Positions 22,948-34,097 of a stretch of 64,000 nucleotides of DNA are shown piece by piece (position 1 is the first letter of the stretch; every line of letters begins with the position of its first letter). The notes beneath the pieces were generated by a model. It made no database searches, was not told the DNA's origin, and was given only the letters and a program-made list of their open reading frames with translations. The position numbers were made by a program, and so were the translations under genes. The stretch lies in assembly GCA_964036045.1 (NCBI GenBank), contig OZ038395.1, positions 7,077,755 through 7,141,754 of the forward strand, in the 5' to 3' direction. Origin of the DNA: Eutreptiella sp. 'Long Island Sound 2002' (lineage: Eukaryota; Euglenozoa; Euglenophyceae; Eutreptiales; Eutreptiaceae).

Positions 22948-23557
22948 GTGCAGCTGGGCCTGGACGGGGACGCCAAGGGGTTCCTCGGGGGCTACGGCCC
23001 CCACCCGCTGCGGGCCACGACGGTGCTGGCCCTGGCCAACTACGCGGACATGCGGTACACACGGGCCGAGACCATCTACATCAGCGCCGCCATCGTGGGC
23101 ACCGGCATCGTCAACTGGAGCGCCCCCATCGACGTCCTGCCGGACACCGCCACCCCCACCGCCCTCCACACCCTCTCCGCCTCCGCCCTCCCCACCCTCT
23201 CCGCCACCACGTCCCGGCCCCCCACCGACACCCTGACCCAGACCCACCCGCCCCAGCCCACGCTCAGCCACACCCCCTCCCTCACCCCCACGTACCGCCC
23301 CACCACGACCCACTCCGACGTGGACACGGCGAGCCGCACCCCCTCCGCCTCCGGCACCCGCACCCCGACCGCCTGGCGCTCGCGCTCCGGCAGCCCCTCG
23401 CGGTCGCTGGCGCCGACGCCGACGCGCAGCTTGGCCGAGACGCTGACCTTGCCCTCGGGATCGGGGTCGGCCTCGCCCTCGTGGTCGGAGGGCCCGTCCA
23501 TCACGCCGTCCGTCACTCCCCCGTCCGGGTCGTGGTCGCCCAGTCTTTGGAGAACAG
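22948..23557 (+). CDS. Exon 11: last repeat unit and start of Ser/Thr/Pro stalk
   Basis: The acceptor is CTCTCCTCAG and the donor GTGCGT. It enters in phase 0 and leaves in phase 1. The first third is a degenerate extracellular unit (R-A-T-T-V-L-A-L-A-N-Y, I-Y-I-S-A-A-I-V). From about 23145 on, composition changes abruptly to Thr, Ser and Pro with scattered Arg (T-P-T-A-L-H-T-L-S-A-S repeats). Such a segment is typically heavily O-glycosylated and extended, so it is read as the stalk. Confidence 0.87.
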
Positions 23558-24954
23558 GTGCGTGTGCTGTACGCCCGTGTGGGGGGGGGGTTCACGCACT
23601 GAATGGGACGTGCCCCTGCCCCTGCACCGGGTGACTTCCATTCTGCCCCGACTGCCTCAGGGACTGGGCGGTACTGCGCTAGACCCGCCGCTCCGACTCC
23701 GCGGCTTTGCAACATTTGGGGCCAATTCTTGCATCGCTGCCGCGGGGGGACTGGGGGGTCCACCTGGGGAGGGGGCTTTAATGATGGCGCCTGATCCCGG
23801 GATCTGCCACACTTGCTGTGGGATATGCCCGCGAGAATTTAGTTCACAGGACCGAGGGTAGTGAACGGAGTTTTGCTTCAGCAGTTCAGCCGAAAAGCCG
23901 CCAATTACCCTCTAACCGCCGTCGGTTACCCACCAACCGCCATTGGTTACCTCCCAACCGCCGTCGGTTACCCTGCAACGGCCATCGGTTACCCTCTAGG
24001 TCGCTGGGTGGACGCGTAGTTTTCAAAAACAGTCCGTATCGGACAGGGTTTGTTTTTTTTTATTTTGAAAACGCTTTGACTACGACAAGGCAGCGTGCAC
24101 GCCGTCGCTGGTTCGCTGCAGTGAAAGGCGCCTACGACATGCCACCGAAGATGTTTCCTCTTTGACTTTGGTGTCGCACGCTCCCGCTGTGGTTGTTTGG
24201 CACACGGTCGTGCGCTTGCATCTGCCACCCGTCGCGGGGGGAGGGCGGCGTTGGCTGGGGGTCATTGACCGACCGCCAGGCCCCGGTCCCCTGCTGTTGT
24301 TGCGGTCGCCCTCTCCGGGCGTGTCCTTGTCGCTGCCTCTGTGCCCTGCTGCGGTCACTGGCGCTGCAACGGGCTCTCGGTGGGTGCGGTGTAGCTGTGT
24401 TTGGGCGGGTGGGCGGGTGGGTGTGCGCTGCACTGAGGCACTGTGTGGGGCTGATGCAGTGGTCAAGCTGCGGTGCTGAGGGCGGCTGTGTACCGTGAGG
24501 GGGTGTGTGCGCGGTCTCCCTCCTCCTATGGTTCCCGTATGGCCACCACTGAAGGCAGGCCAAATTTTTTTAAGCTTAAATCCTTGGCGCCGAAGGAATT
24601 TGGCTGTGTCAGCCTCAAACATTGGGAGGGGAGAGGGGGGGGGGTCCGGGGGGGGGGGGTACCCCCCTCCTCCCACGGTGTACAGCCGCTCTATTACATC
24701 ACTGCGCCCCCCCCCCCCACACACACACAATCAACACTTCAACTTCCCGAACGCGAAGATTTCGAGACGTGAAATGCCAAACGCAGTGTGACCCGGACCC
24801 CACGGACAGTCCATGTCACGCCTGTCGCTCCCACTGCCGCCCCCCAATGCCGCGCCGGTGTGTCACCGCAGCCCCCACCATCCCAGCCCAACCCCATCCC
24901 CCCCCCCCCCCTTGAGACCCCCCATCCCCCCCCCCCCCCCTTCTAATACCCCCG

Positions 24955-25965
24955 CCCCCCTTTGTATGCGCTACGCCAAAGTCCCAAATTAATACGGTCC
25001 CTACGCCTACTGTAGCTTGGACACGAGCGTAGCTTGCGCGCGATACATACAAGTCCCGACACCGGGCGCCCAGATTCAAAAAGAGAGGATTGCATGGTGA
25101 GCTAGTGCAAGCAAGCGGAATACAATGCACAAATATACCCAAAATCAGAGCTATGTGGGTTCAAGTGGGCAAACACTCACAACAAATGTGTCCATGACTC
25201 TATGTGACTCGCAAATCACCTCGAATAGAGGTTGTTAGATCGAGCGCAGGCGCGGGCGTCGTATACCCCCCCTTTTGGGGGGCCTTTCGCCTAGCATACC
25301 CCAAGGCATGCTATTTGATGTCCAACTTCTTGGAAAATCATAATTTTCCTAATATGACAATCCCCCAATGGAATTTTTGATTTTGAGGCCTCTATCCCCT
25401 GAATACTGGATATCACTTTTTTGAGGGGGGTGAGTGGGGGGGTTGGGGGGGGGTCAAAAGTTTGTGCTCAGAAGGGTTTAAGCAGTGGGGAGAACTGCTA
25501 CTTTCAGAACAAGCACTGTTCCAATGGTAATGCCAGCTAACCGCGGATTTACACCTCGGGTTCGATTCCCGGCCGGCCGACTTCCGTCGGCGCCGGCCGA
25601 CCAGGGTTCGAACCGCCGACCCACATGACCGCGGTTGGCTGCTTTACTAATCGACCATTGCTTGTTCTGCAGTACCCGTTCTCCCCACTGCTTGAAGCCG
25701 AGTGTGCCACTGAAAAAAAACCCAAACTGTGTGTTTCTGCCTGCCTGCCTGCTTGCCCGACTGACTGTGTGGCTGACTACTAGCCTGGCCCGACGGATTG
25801 TGACTGTCAGCCTCTCTTCGAGGTGCACTGCCGAAGGCAATAGAATTTTGTCACCAAACCCATGTCTTATGTGGCTGCACTACGTATGGCACTGAATTAA
25901 AATTAGGTCGGTCCGTACGCCTACTGTAGCTTGGACAAGGGCGTAGCTTATACAAGGGGGGGGGG
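24955..25965 (+). mobile_element. 1-kb element with tRNA-like fold-back core, copy A
   Basis: It is bounded by CCCCCCTTTGTATGCGCTACGC on the left and GCGTAGCTTATACAAGGGGG on the right, an inverted pair. Internally it carries the segment starting GGCGTCGTATACCCCCC (25253) and the tRNA-like fold-back at 25480-25693. The right half is almost identical to copy B at 26745-27490. Confidence 0.72.
25480..25693. repeat. Inverted pair of tRNA-like modules (fold-back)
   Basis: The arms AAGCAGTGGGGAGAAC and GTTCTCCCCACTGCTT are perfect complements. Each arm continues into a tRNA-like module. The plus-strand one has AATGGTAATGC (A-box-like) and GGGTTCGATTCCC (B-box consensus). The other, read on the minus strand, has GGTTCGAAC. 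The B boxes face the centre. The equivalent copy is at 26967-27181. Confidence 0.8.
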
Positions 25966-26011
25966 TAACATCCTTGGGGGTGTTCCATTGACCAGGGCAA
26001 ACCCCCCCCCC

Positions 26012-26744
26012 CTGTTCCGGTCACCGGAATTGCCGGAACGTGCCGGAACGTTTTGCCGGAAACGTTGTGATTCTGTGAGGCTCAATGTTTTTCAGTGAAA
26101 ACGCTTGCTGCTACTGTCAACCGTTGTCGTCCACTTTGCCAGTAACACTTTTGTTCGTCCATCCACTGGCAGAGATGTTGAAGTGTTGTTTTTGTGGCTC
26201 GGTTACAATGAACGGCAACAACACTACACTTGTCTGAGATGTGAAGTGCAGTTTGATGCAATTCTCCACTTGTGTGCATTTGTCGGCCTGTTGCCACTTT
26301 TCTTTCAGACTTGTTTCTGCATGGAAAAAAAAAGGACAGCTTTGAATGCCGATCAGAGCCAAGTGACAAAAAGTGCAAAAAACTTCCGTGGGTGGTAGAG
26401 CCAAGTGAGAAAAAGTGCAAAAAGATTCGGTGGCCCGTTACAGGGTATTGAACCCACACTTGCAGATCTGCAGACCAGTGCATATCCACTGGACCAGTGC
26501 CAGGTTCTGAAATACTGCTGACCAGGAACCATATACAGACCGAGAGATGAAAATTGTTTTTTTGCAAATTGAGGGTTGCTTTGGGTTTCCACATTACTCC
26601 AACTACCGAACAACCAAAAGGAAGGTGTGTTTGCGCCCTGGGACTGAGATCCTGGGCACCGGGAACCTCTTTTGCTGAACAAACGGCTCGCCGGAACGTT
26701 GCGCCGGAACATTGGGTTTTTCTCGCCGGAACGGGGGGGGGGGG
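26012..26744 (-). mobile_element. CCGGAACG-bordered element with tRNA-like head
   Basis: The borders are clusters of GCCGGAACG/CGTTCCGGC in inverted orientation. On the minus strand, 26430-26503 is tRNA-like (TGGTCCAGTGGATATGCACTGG as A box, GGGTTCAATACCC as B box). It is followed by a duplicated body segment with TTTTTGCACTTTTT. A second copy is at 32258-32565. Confidence 0.68.
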
Positions 26745-27490
26745 CGTCGTATACCCCCCCTTTTGGGGGGTCATTCGCCTAGCATACCCCAAGGCATGCT
26801 ATTTGATGTCCAACTTCTTGTAAAATCATAATTTTCCTAATATGACAATCCCCCAATGGAATTTTTGATTTTGAGGCCTCTATCCCCTGAATACTGGATA
26901 TCACTTTTTTGAGGGGGGTGAGTGGGGGGTTGGGGGGGGGTCAAAAGTTTGTGCTCAGAAGGGTTTAAGCAGTGGGGAGAACTGCTACTTTCAGAACAAG
27001 CACTGTTCCAATGGTAATGCAGCTAACCGCGGATTTACACCTCGAGGGTTCGATTCCCGGCCGGCCGACTTCCGTCGGCGCCGGCCGACCAGGGTTCGAA
27101 CCGCCGACCCACATGACCGCGGTTGGCTGCTTTACTAATCGACCATTGCTTGTTCTGCAGTACCCGTTCTCCCCACTGCTTGAAGCCGAGTGTGCCACTG
27201 AAAAAAAACCCAAACTGTGTGTTTCTGCCTGCCTGCCTGCTTGCCCGACTGACTGTGTGGCTGACTACTAGCCTGGCCCGACGGATTGTGACTGTCAGCC
27301 TCTCTTCGAGGTGCACTGCCGAAGGCAATAGAATTTTGTCACCAAACCCATGTCTTATGTGGCTGCACTACGTATGGTACTGAATTAAAATTAGGTCGGT
27401 CCGTACGCCTACTGTAGCTTGGACAAGGGCGTAGCTTATACAAGGGGGGGGGGGGGGTAACATCCTTGGGGGTGTTCCATTGACCAGGGC
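26745..27490 (+). mobile_element. tRNA-like fold-back element, copy B (near-identical duplicate)
   Basis: It matches 25253-25999 with only a few differences (for example TTGGAAAATC versus TTGTAAAATC). The match includes 30 bp beyond the G-run (TAACATCCTTGGGGGTGTTC), so the pair is a recent segmental duplication. It abuts the CCGGAACG element at 26012-26744. Confidence 0.78.
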
Positions 27491-28390
27491 CATTCATGAT
27501 GACCTTGAGCCGGAGAAGACTGGTCTGCACCGCATCCCAAGACCCCTCATGACGTGCCTGGGCCCCCTCGTCGCGCTGATGCCGCCCGTGCCATCGGCGC
27601 GTGTTTGGGGCTGTTGGGTTCGGGTCAGCCCCAGGCCATCGACGGGGGGGGGGCGTTGTGGGGGTCCGGGCCCTTTTGGCAGGGGCGAGTGGCCAGGGGC
27701 ATGATACTGTCAGCGATGCATTGTACGCCGCATCGGGGCTGTTGGGGCAGAGGGAGGGGGGGAATCGGACGCGCACCCCCCCCCCCCGAAAACCCGTGTC
27801 GTACGCGGGACATGGCAGTGGCATTTGCACAGGAGACGGGGCAGACGGGCGGAGGCACTCCGCAGACCTCCTGCCGCCCCCCCCCCCCCCCCCCACCGCG
27901 CGGCACTTCAAACGGGGATCGGGTACGCACCGTCACTCAGACGGCGGGTGGGAAAGGCGCTGCAGTCCAAAGTGTTGTCAGTTTGCGCATACAGACCCCC
28001 CATTTGCGCTCTCGAAGGGCGGTGCGACTGCCCGGCGCGCTGGGGGAGGATCCACCCACACTCGTGTGACAGACTGAGGGAGAAGCGCCCCCTCTGCACC
28101 CCCCACATAAACGACCCCCCCCTCCCCCCCCAGTGGCTTGGGACACACGATGCAACCACCTCCATCCCCCCCCCCCCCAAGCCCCGAACCCATGCGTACC
28201 CCCGGACGTACCCCCCGGCGCTTTGATGGCAACCCCTCCCCCCAAACACCCGAGCGCATGCGACCTCCCCCACCTCCCGATTCCCCAAAGCGCCCGTGCA
28301 CGTGCACCCCTTTGACGCACCGACGGAGGCGCGAACAGCCCCGCCCCCGTGCCACACCCGCAACCCCCCGGCCTCTCTGCCCCTTCGCAG

Positions 28391-28980
28391 GCTCGTCGAC
28401 GCGCAGCTTCAGCCCCACGGCCCCCCTCCCCACGACCGTCACCCTCGGCCTCACCGTCTCCCGCGCCCCCACGCCCAGCCCCTCGGACACCCCCAGTCCC
28501 TCCCCCCGTCCCTCCCGCTCCCGCTCCCCGACCCCCAGCCTCAGCTGCGTCCCGCCCCCGTCCGGCACCCCCACCCCCTCCACCACCGCCACCGCCCCCC
28601 TCACACTCACCCGCACCCCCACCGCCGTCCACGTCACGGCCACGGGGACGGCGGGCACGACCCCACGGGCACCCGCGTGCCCTCCCCCACGGCCACCGGC
28701 AACGCCTCCGCCTCCCACTCCCCGAGCCCCAGCGTCACTCCGCGCCCGACCGACACCGTCAGCGGCACCGCCTCCGCGTCGCCGTCGGCGCTGGGGACGG
28801 CGACGTGCTCAGGGACGCGGACGCCCACCGTGCGCCCCACGGCCCCCAGGACCCGCACCCCCAGCCCCACGCCCTCCCGCACTCGCGGCGATCCCCCGAC
28901 GGCCTCGTGCTCCGTGACGCGGCTGCCGACCGTCACGTTCACTTCCTCGGGGTCCTTCTCGGGCACCCTCAGCGCCACAG
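28391..28980 (+). CDS. Exon 12: Ser/Thr/Pro stalk, with apparent one-base frameshift
   Basis: The acceptor is CCCCTTCGCAG and the donor GTCCTC. It is phase 1 at both ends. The reading frame is stalk-like (S-S-T-R-S-F-S-P-T-A-P-L) to about 28660. It then turns into an Arg/Pro-rich out-of-frame product, while the frame one base earlier continues the stalk (T-G-T-R-V-P-S-P-T-A) to the donor. One missing C in the run at 28661-28664 explains it. Only with that shift does the exon leave in phase 1, as the next acceptor needs. Confidence 0.8.
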
Positions 28981-29537
28981 GTCCTCCCCCTCGTCCCTTG
29001 CACTGCAGTGCTGTCCTTCAGAGGGAGTACTATACGCACACGCAGGGCGCGCGTGGTGCGTGTATTGGGGTGATTTTGTGGACCCGCCCACCTGTTTGAC
29101 AGTGAAGTGCATGTGTTTCCTGTAAAAGGCATTGCCGTTGCACATACTGCACTGTGTCCCCTGACAGTTTCACTCATGTCGCTTTCGTGGCTTCCTGCGG
29201 GCATCACCGTCACCGACACCCGATGAAATGGTGATAGGGTGCCTGCCACCGTCATCTCCGCCTCCGAGTGTGGGCAGCACGTGAGCATCGAGTAACCAAG
29301 GAGCCAAGGAATGGCCAACATGTCACGCGGTGCGCACGCGGTGTGCGCGCGGTGCAAGTAAACCCCCACATTCCCTTGTCTTTGTTTTTTGTTCCCTAAG
29401 AACGGCCGGAGGTCATCGGGGGCCGGATCCCGTTGACAACCGACGGCGGCCGGCCCATGACCCACAGCAGTCACTCGTCGGCCGGCGCTCTGCGGAGGTC
29501 CGGGGGTTAACCCCAGTCATCGTGTGCTGGTGGAGGG

Positions 29538-29930
29538 CAGGGCGGTCCTGAAGGGACCAGATTTTTTTTTTGCTAAGGACCGCCCTTAAGGACCGCCCCA
29601 AGGGACCACCAACCGCTAACCGCCAACCGCCACCAACCGCCAACCGCCACCAACCGCCAACAGCCAACCGCCGCCAACCGCCAACCGCGACCAATCCCCA
29701 ACCGTCAACGGCTGCCAACCGCCACCAACCACCCATCACCAACTGCCAACTGCCGCCAACCGCCGCCAACCGCCGCCAACCACCAACCACCAACCGCCAA
29801 CCGGCAATCTCCACCAGCGGCCAACCGCCAATCGCTACCAACCATGGTTGAACATATGAGCTACACGCGGTCGTTTTTGAAAAAACTATGTACCGGAACA
29901 GTTTTTTTTTCCCCGTTAAGGACCGCCCTG
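29538..29930. mobile_element. hAT-like miniature element, family H1
   Basis: It starts CAGGGCGGTCCTGAAGGG and ends CCCCGTTAAGGACCGCCCTG, flanked by a perfect 8-bp duplication GTGGAGGG (29530-29537, 29931-29938). The core is about 200 bp of ACCAACCGCC repeats, followed by a CCATGGTTG motif and T-runs that mirror the other copies. Confidence 0.9.
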
Positions 29931-29994
29931 GTGGAGGGGGGGAGGGGTCTGACGGCCATAGTCCCTCTCATGGCCACACCAGAGGGTTGTGCCT

Positions 29995-30195
29995 AGTGTT
30001 CGGCCTACGGGACGTGGGGGGAGGGCCTCGGTATTAGGCTCTTTGCCTTTGGCAGTGCCTATTGGCCTCTCACCACTACGCATTCTGACCCTCTGTGGGC
30101 CCGAACGTGTTTTGGTTGTGTCAACGGAGCCCCTGGATGACTTGTCCTGTTTGACTACTCCGGGTGTCGGCTGTCCTGGAGACGGGATGTTGCAC
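29995..30195 (+). repeat. R1 repeat copy
   Basis: It shares CTTTGCCTTTGGCAGTGCCT through TGACTACTCCGGGTGTCGG with 10050-10410, and is truncated at both ends. Confidence 0.74.
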
Positions 30196-30204
30196 GTGCC
30201 GTCC

Positions 30205-30360
30205 GTGGGGGGGGGGGGGTTGGCACAAGGCCTTGGTATTGGGTTGTTTGCCTTTGGCAGTGCCTATTGGCCTCTCGCCACTGCTTATTCGGACCCTCTG
30301 TGGGCCCGAGCGTGTTTTGGTTGTGTCAACGGAGCCCCCGGATGACTTGTCCTGTTTGAT
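30205..30360 (+). repeat. R1 repeat copy, 3'-truncated
   Basis: It begins with a G-run followed by TTGGCACAAGGCCTTGGTAT and stops after GACTTGTCCTGTTTGA. Confidence 0.74.
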
Positions 30361-30404
30361 GGGGGCGGGGCGGCGGGGGGGGGGGGGGGGGGGGGCAATG
30401 GGGC

Positions 30405-30684
30405 CTCACGCACACAGAAACGTCGTGAGACATGTGGTGGACGACCTGAACGTGGAGGGGAGTGGCAGCAAAGACCGTAAAACAACACCCGCCACATCCA
30501 GCACAACCCCCAGCACGCCAAGCACTGGGCTCCGCTAACACGGACACGACAACGGCAGGAGCACCGGCCGCAGCGGCCGACAGAAAGCAGCGACCCGACG
30601 CAACATGCGAAGGGACGAACGGGTGACTGTCCAGGGCCCCGTAAAGAAACCGCGACCCAACGGAAGGTCACACAGGGGGGGGGG
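30405..30684 (+). repeat. R2 copy e
   Basis: It has the variant 5' part CACAGAAACGTCGTGAGACA shared with the fragment at 49470-49560. It ends GTCACACA followed by about 10 G. Confidence 0.77.
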
Positions 30685-30692
30685 CGCATTGC

Positions 30693-30906
30693 TAGGGATG
30701 CATTGGAAGGGGGTGAGGCACCCCCGCCCCCTCCAGGGCGCCCAGCCTGTGCCCAGCAACTGTCTCCCTGACGGCATGTGCCACCTTCAATGGCATTTGT
30801 AACCTGACAGTAACCGCTCCCAACCGCTTTGGCAACCTCCTCCAACCGCCTATCCAACCGCTTCTGGGGCCGCCTCTGAGGCCCCTTCCCTTCTACTGCA
30901 TCCCTG
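30693..30906. mobile_element. MITE family H2
   Basis: The left end is TAGGGATGCATTGGAAGG and the right end CCCTTCTACTGCATCCCTG. Flanks CGCATTGC and GCCATTGC are an imperfect duplication (6 of 8). Confidence 0.78.
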
Positions 30907-31050
30907 GCCATTGCTTTAGGCCACACACTTTTCGATCTCAGACGCCCCCCCCCCCCCCAACACCCCTTGAAGCCCAGGTCCGCCCCCCCCACACCCCCTT
31001 CACCCCTTTCCCGCACCCGTTGGCTCTCATTCCTGCGCTCATTCCCACAG

Positions 31051-31300
31051 CCACTGAGGTCTTTGCCACCACCACTCGGACGCTGACGGACACCCACCAG
31101 GCCGTGACCCCCTCGCCGCCGACCTGGAGCCCCACGAAGAGCGCCACCCCCAAACCCACCCGCACGTGCTCCCCCACCCGCACCGCCTCCGACGTGCCGG
31201 TCACCCTCACGAAGACGCTGGAACCCACGCGCTCTTTACCGCCCCCACTGACAGACACGCACAGTCTGACGTGGTACGAGACGCGGTCGAAGACCGCCCT
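31051..31300 (+). CDS. Exon 13 (partial): Ser/Thr/Pro stalk, cut by assembly gap
   Basis: The acceptor is CATTCCCACAG, entering in phase 1. Reads T-E-V-F-A-T-T-T-R-T-L and continues T/P/S-rich with periodic K-T-P-like spacing up to the N block. The sequence right after the gap is non-coding, so the donor is inside the gap. Exon 14 needs a phase 1 donor. Confidence 0.82.
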
Positions 31301-31500
31301 NNNNNNNNNNNNNNNNNNNNNNNNNNNNNNNNNNNNNNNNNNNNNNNNNNNNNNNNNNNNNNNNNNNNNNNNNNNNNNNNNNNNNNNNNNNNNNNNNNNN
31401 NNNNNNNNNNNNNNNNNNNNNNNNNNNNNNNNNNNNNNNNNNNNNNNNNNNNNNNNNNNNNNNNNNNNNNNNNNNNNNNNNNNNNNNNNNNNNNNNNNNN
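31301..31500. other. Assembly gap (200 N)
   Basis: Exactly 200 N, the size often used for a gap of unknown length. It removes the 3' end of exon 13 and the start of the following intron, and may hide further stalk exons. Confidence 0.99.
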
Positions 31501-31847
31501 GGCATAGTACCCCCTTCAACTAAGCATGGGACAAAACATTTGGCGCCATGGCCCCAGCACCGCTATCTTTCAAAACTCAGGGGGGGGCGGGGCTGGGGGG
31601 GGGTCGCATACAAGGACCGCCCTGCTGCCCCCCCCCCCCCCCCCTTGCACTTGGTAAGAAATGCTCCACTTTCATGCAACACACCTACCCAACTTGGCAG
31701 GCATGGTCCAGGCCGCAATCGTTGACTTTTTGCGCACAACACTTCCGATCCGGCAGAAACACACGTCAATCAGTGCCCCCATCGGCCTGGGGCACACCCA
31801 CACACCCTCTGCTCGCCACCTCAGCGCAGGGGACGTTGAGGAGGAGC

Positions 31848-32174
31848 CAGGGCGGTCCTTAAGGGGCGAGATTTTTTTTTTTGCTAAGGACCGCCCTTAA
31901 GGACCGCCCCAAGGGACCACCAACCGCCAACCGCCAACCACCAACCACTGCCAACCGCCACCAACCACCAACCACCAATCAACAACCACCAACTGCCGCC
32001 AACCACCACCAACCGCCACCAACCACCAGTTGCCAACTGCCAACCGCCAACCGCCGCCAACCGCCACCAACCGCCAACCGCCACCAACCATGGTTGAGCA
32101 CATCAAGTGCCCGCGGGCTTTTTTGGGAAAACTTGATCCGGAAAACTTTTTTTTTCCCGTTAAGGACCGCCCTG
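31848..32174. mobile_element. hAT-like miniature element, family H1
   Basis: It starts CAGGGCGGTCCTTAAGGGG and ends CCCGTTAAGGACCGCCCTG, flanked by a perfect 8-bp duplication GGAGGAGC (31840-31847, 32175-32182). The terminal sequence is repeated just inside the left end (AAGGACCGCCCTTAAGGACC). The core is CCAACCGCC repeats. Confidence 0.91.
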
Positions 32175-32257
32175 GGAGGAGCACCGAGTCCGGGCGCATG
32201 ACTGTCCGGGGCCGCTGTGCCTGAGGATGCATCCCCCAATCCCCATAACAAAAGGCA

Positions 32258-32565
32258 AGCCCCCTGCCGTTCCGGTTGCCAGGATTACCGGAACGTGCCA
32301 GAGTTGAACCGCCATTCGCAGTGCACATACCAATAGAGTAATGACTGCCCCTGCCACACCACTGCCCAAGCCCATGTAGAGACTGAGGGGTGCGTTTTTT
32401 TTTTGGAAAATTGACAGACATTTTGGGTTTCTGCATGACTCCACCTACACCGCAACCAAAAACAAGACGTGTTTGGGGCCTGGGAACATGGAGCATCCCA
32501 GAAAATGGCCAACAAATGATTCTTTGTTTCGCCAGAACGTTGTCGCGGGAACGGCAGGGGGGTTG
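32258..32565 (-). mobile_element. CCGGAACG-bordered element, shorter copy
   Basis: It shares the TTTGGGTTTCTGCATGACTC block and the GTTCCGG borders with 26012-26744. A diverged tRNA-like segment (GGCGGTTCAACTCTGG on the minus strand) lies at 32290-32345. Confidence 0.64.
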
Positions 32566-33567
32566 AAAAAGCAGCCGTAGGCAGGCGAAGCTCCGAACAG
32601 CAGACATGCCGTGGGGTCTGGCTCCGTCCGTGCGCTTCATTTTCTCTCACCCACTAACATGGCCCCCCCTTCCCACTCCTCTTCGACGTCATTGTGCCGG
32701 TGAGCGGGTGCAATGCAGTGGCTCTTGGGGGGAGGGGGCCGGTGTTCCACAGGGTACGTCTACCAAAGGGGCCACGCCCTCGCTTAGCTCACCTTCGTTG
32801 GGTCTCACCCCCCCCCCCCCAAAAGCAGATGGAAGATGCCGCAGCAGGGCAACCTGTTCCTGGGGCCCGTTGGTGTCTGCACAACCCCCATGCCCCCTAC
32901 CCCAGAGGGGAGGGGGGGGGGGGGGGCTGGAAGTGCGGGTCTCGAACCCCCCTCCCAGTCCCCAGCCCCTCCAAACATACCTCCAAACATGGCGCACCGG
33001 CCCCACCGCCGCCCCGGCCGTGAGGCCGATACGGTGGTCCCCTGCGCGGCGGTTGAGTCACCAGTCGGTAGGTCGAGTCCCTTCGACCTCTTCGGCCAGA
33101 GGGAGCAGGTGTGACCCTCGTTGTGTCCAGGCCATTGCTTAAAGGGCAAAATCACCCCCCCCCCCCCCCAGCGCGCTCGCCCGGACTAGTGCTGAGCACA
33201 GAGTTGAAGATTAATGCCGTTTGGATCCTTCAAATGTGTTGGTGCCACGACCCGCCACCGATGGAGAAACAGAAACGGTGGGCCAACACAGCGGCTTTGG
33301 TGGATCTTAAGGACTCAAGACCCAGACAAAGTGCCGAGAGGCCAGTAGGTGCCGCCAAACCAACACCAAGGCCTTGTCCCCCCCCACCCCCCCCAGGGTT
33401 GGGAGGGTCAGAGGCCAAAACAAGGTTTGTGTACGTGACATTGGCCTCAAATTTCCGGCCCCTTTGATAAATTTAATTTTTTGCCTCTGGAAAGTCCTTC
33501 TGATGTGGGTGGGTAGGTCGGCCGGGGCTGGCCATGGTCCCAAACAACCCCCCCCCCCCTCTCCCGG

Positions 33568-33868
33568 CCTGAGGACGGAGGTGTGGGGACAGCAAAGACA
33601 GTCAAACGACCCCCGCAACAACCAGCACAACCCCAGTGCGCCACCTACTGGGCGCCGCTGACGCGCAAACGGCACATCCCGCCACATCCAGCACAGCCCC
33701 AACACACCAACTACTGGGCTCCACAAACGCACAAACGACACCAGCAGGAGCACCGGCCGCAGCAGCCGACAGAAAGCAGCGACCCGACGCAACATGCGAA
33801 GGAACGAACGGGTGACTGCCCAGGGCCCCGCAAAGAAACAACAACCCAATGGACTGTCACACAGGGGG
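33568..33868 (+). repeat. R2 copy f, 5'-truncated
   Basis: It starts CCTGAGGACGGAGGTGTGGG after a C-run and ends GGACTGTCACACAGGGGG. Confidence 0.8.
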
Positions 33869-34097
33869 TCACTCAGCAATGGCCTGGTTGTGTCAAGTCT
33901 GGGGAAGTTGTCCCATTTCATTCCCCACATTTGTGGGGTGCAACGGCTCACGATTCAATGGGGCGTTCACACGTGCCAAACAAACTGAAGCCAAGTGTTC
34001 TGCCCCCCCCCCCCCCTGCCCCATGCCCCATGCCACCCACCATCCGCCCCCTCGCCCACCCTCCGCCCCCTCGTCCTCTCCCCTCGTTCTCTCTCAG

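Larger units (their letters stand above)
28981..31050 (+). other. Intron 12
   Basis: It contains a hAT-like element (29538-29930), two copies of the GGCACAAGGCC repeat (29995-30195, 30205-30360), a G-tailed repeat copy (30405-30684) and a MITE (30693-30906), almost end to end. The stretch 29000-29530 is unclassified. Confidence 0.65.

Noticed and set aside
22030-23763. Long minus-strand frame of 577 codons
   Set aside because: It is a shadow of the GC-rich exon 11 and a flanking R2 repeat, and has no splice support or family resemblance.
26082-26792. Minus-strand frame of 236 codons
   Set aside because: It covers the CCGGAACG element with its tRNA-like part. No protein family resemblance, and the tRNA-like segment argues against coding.
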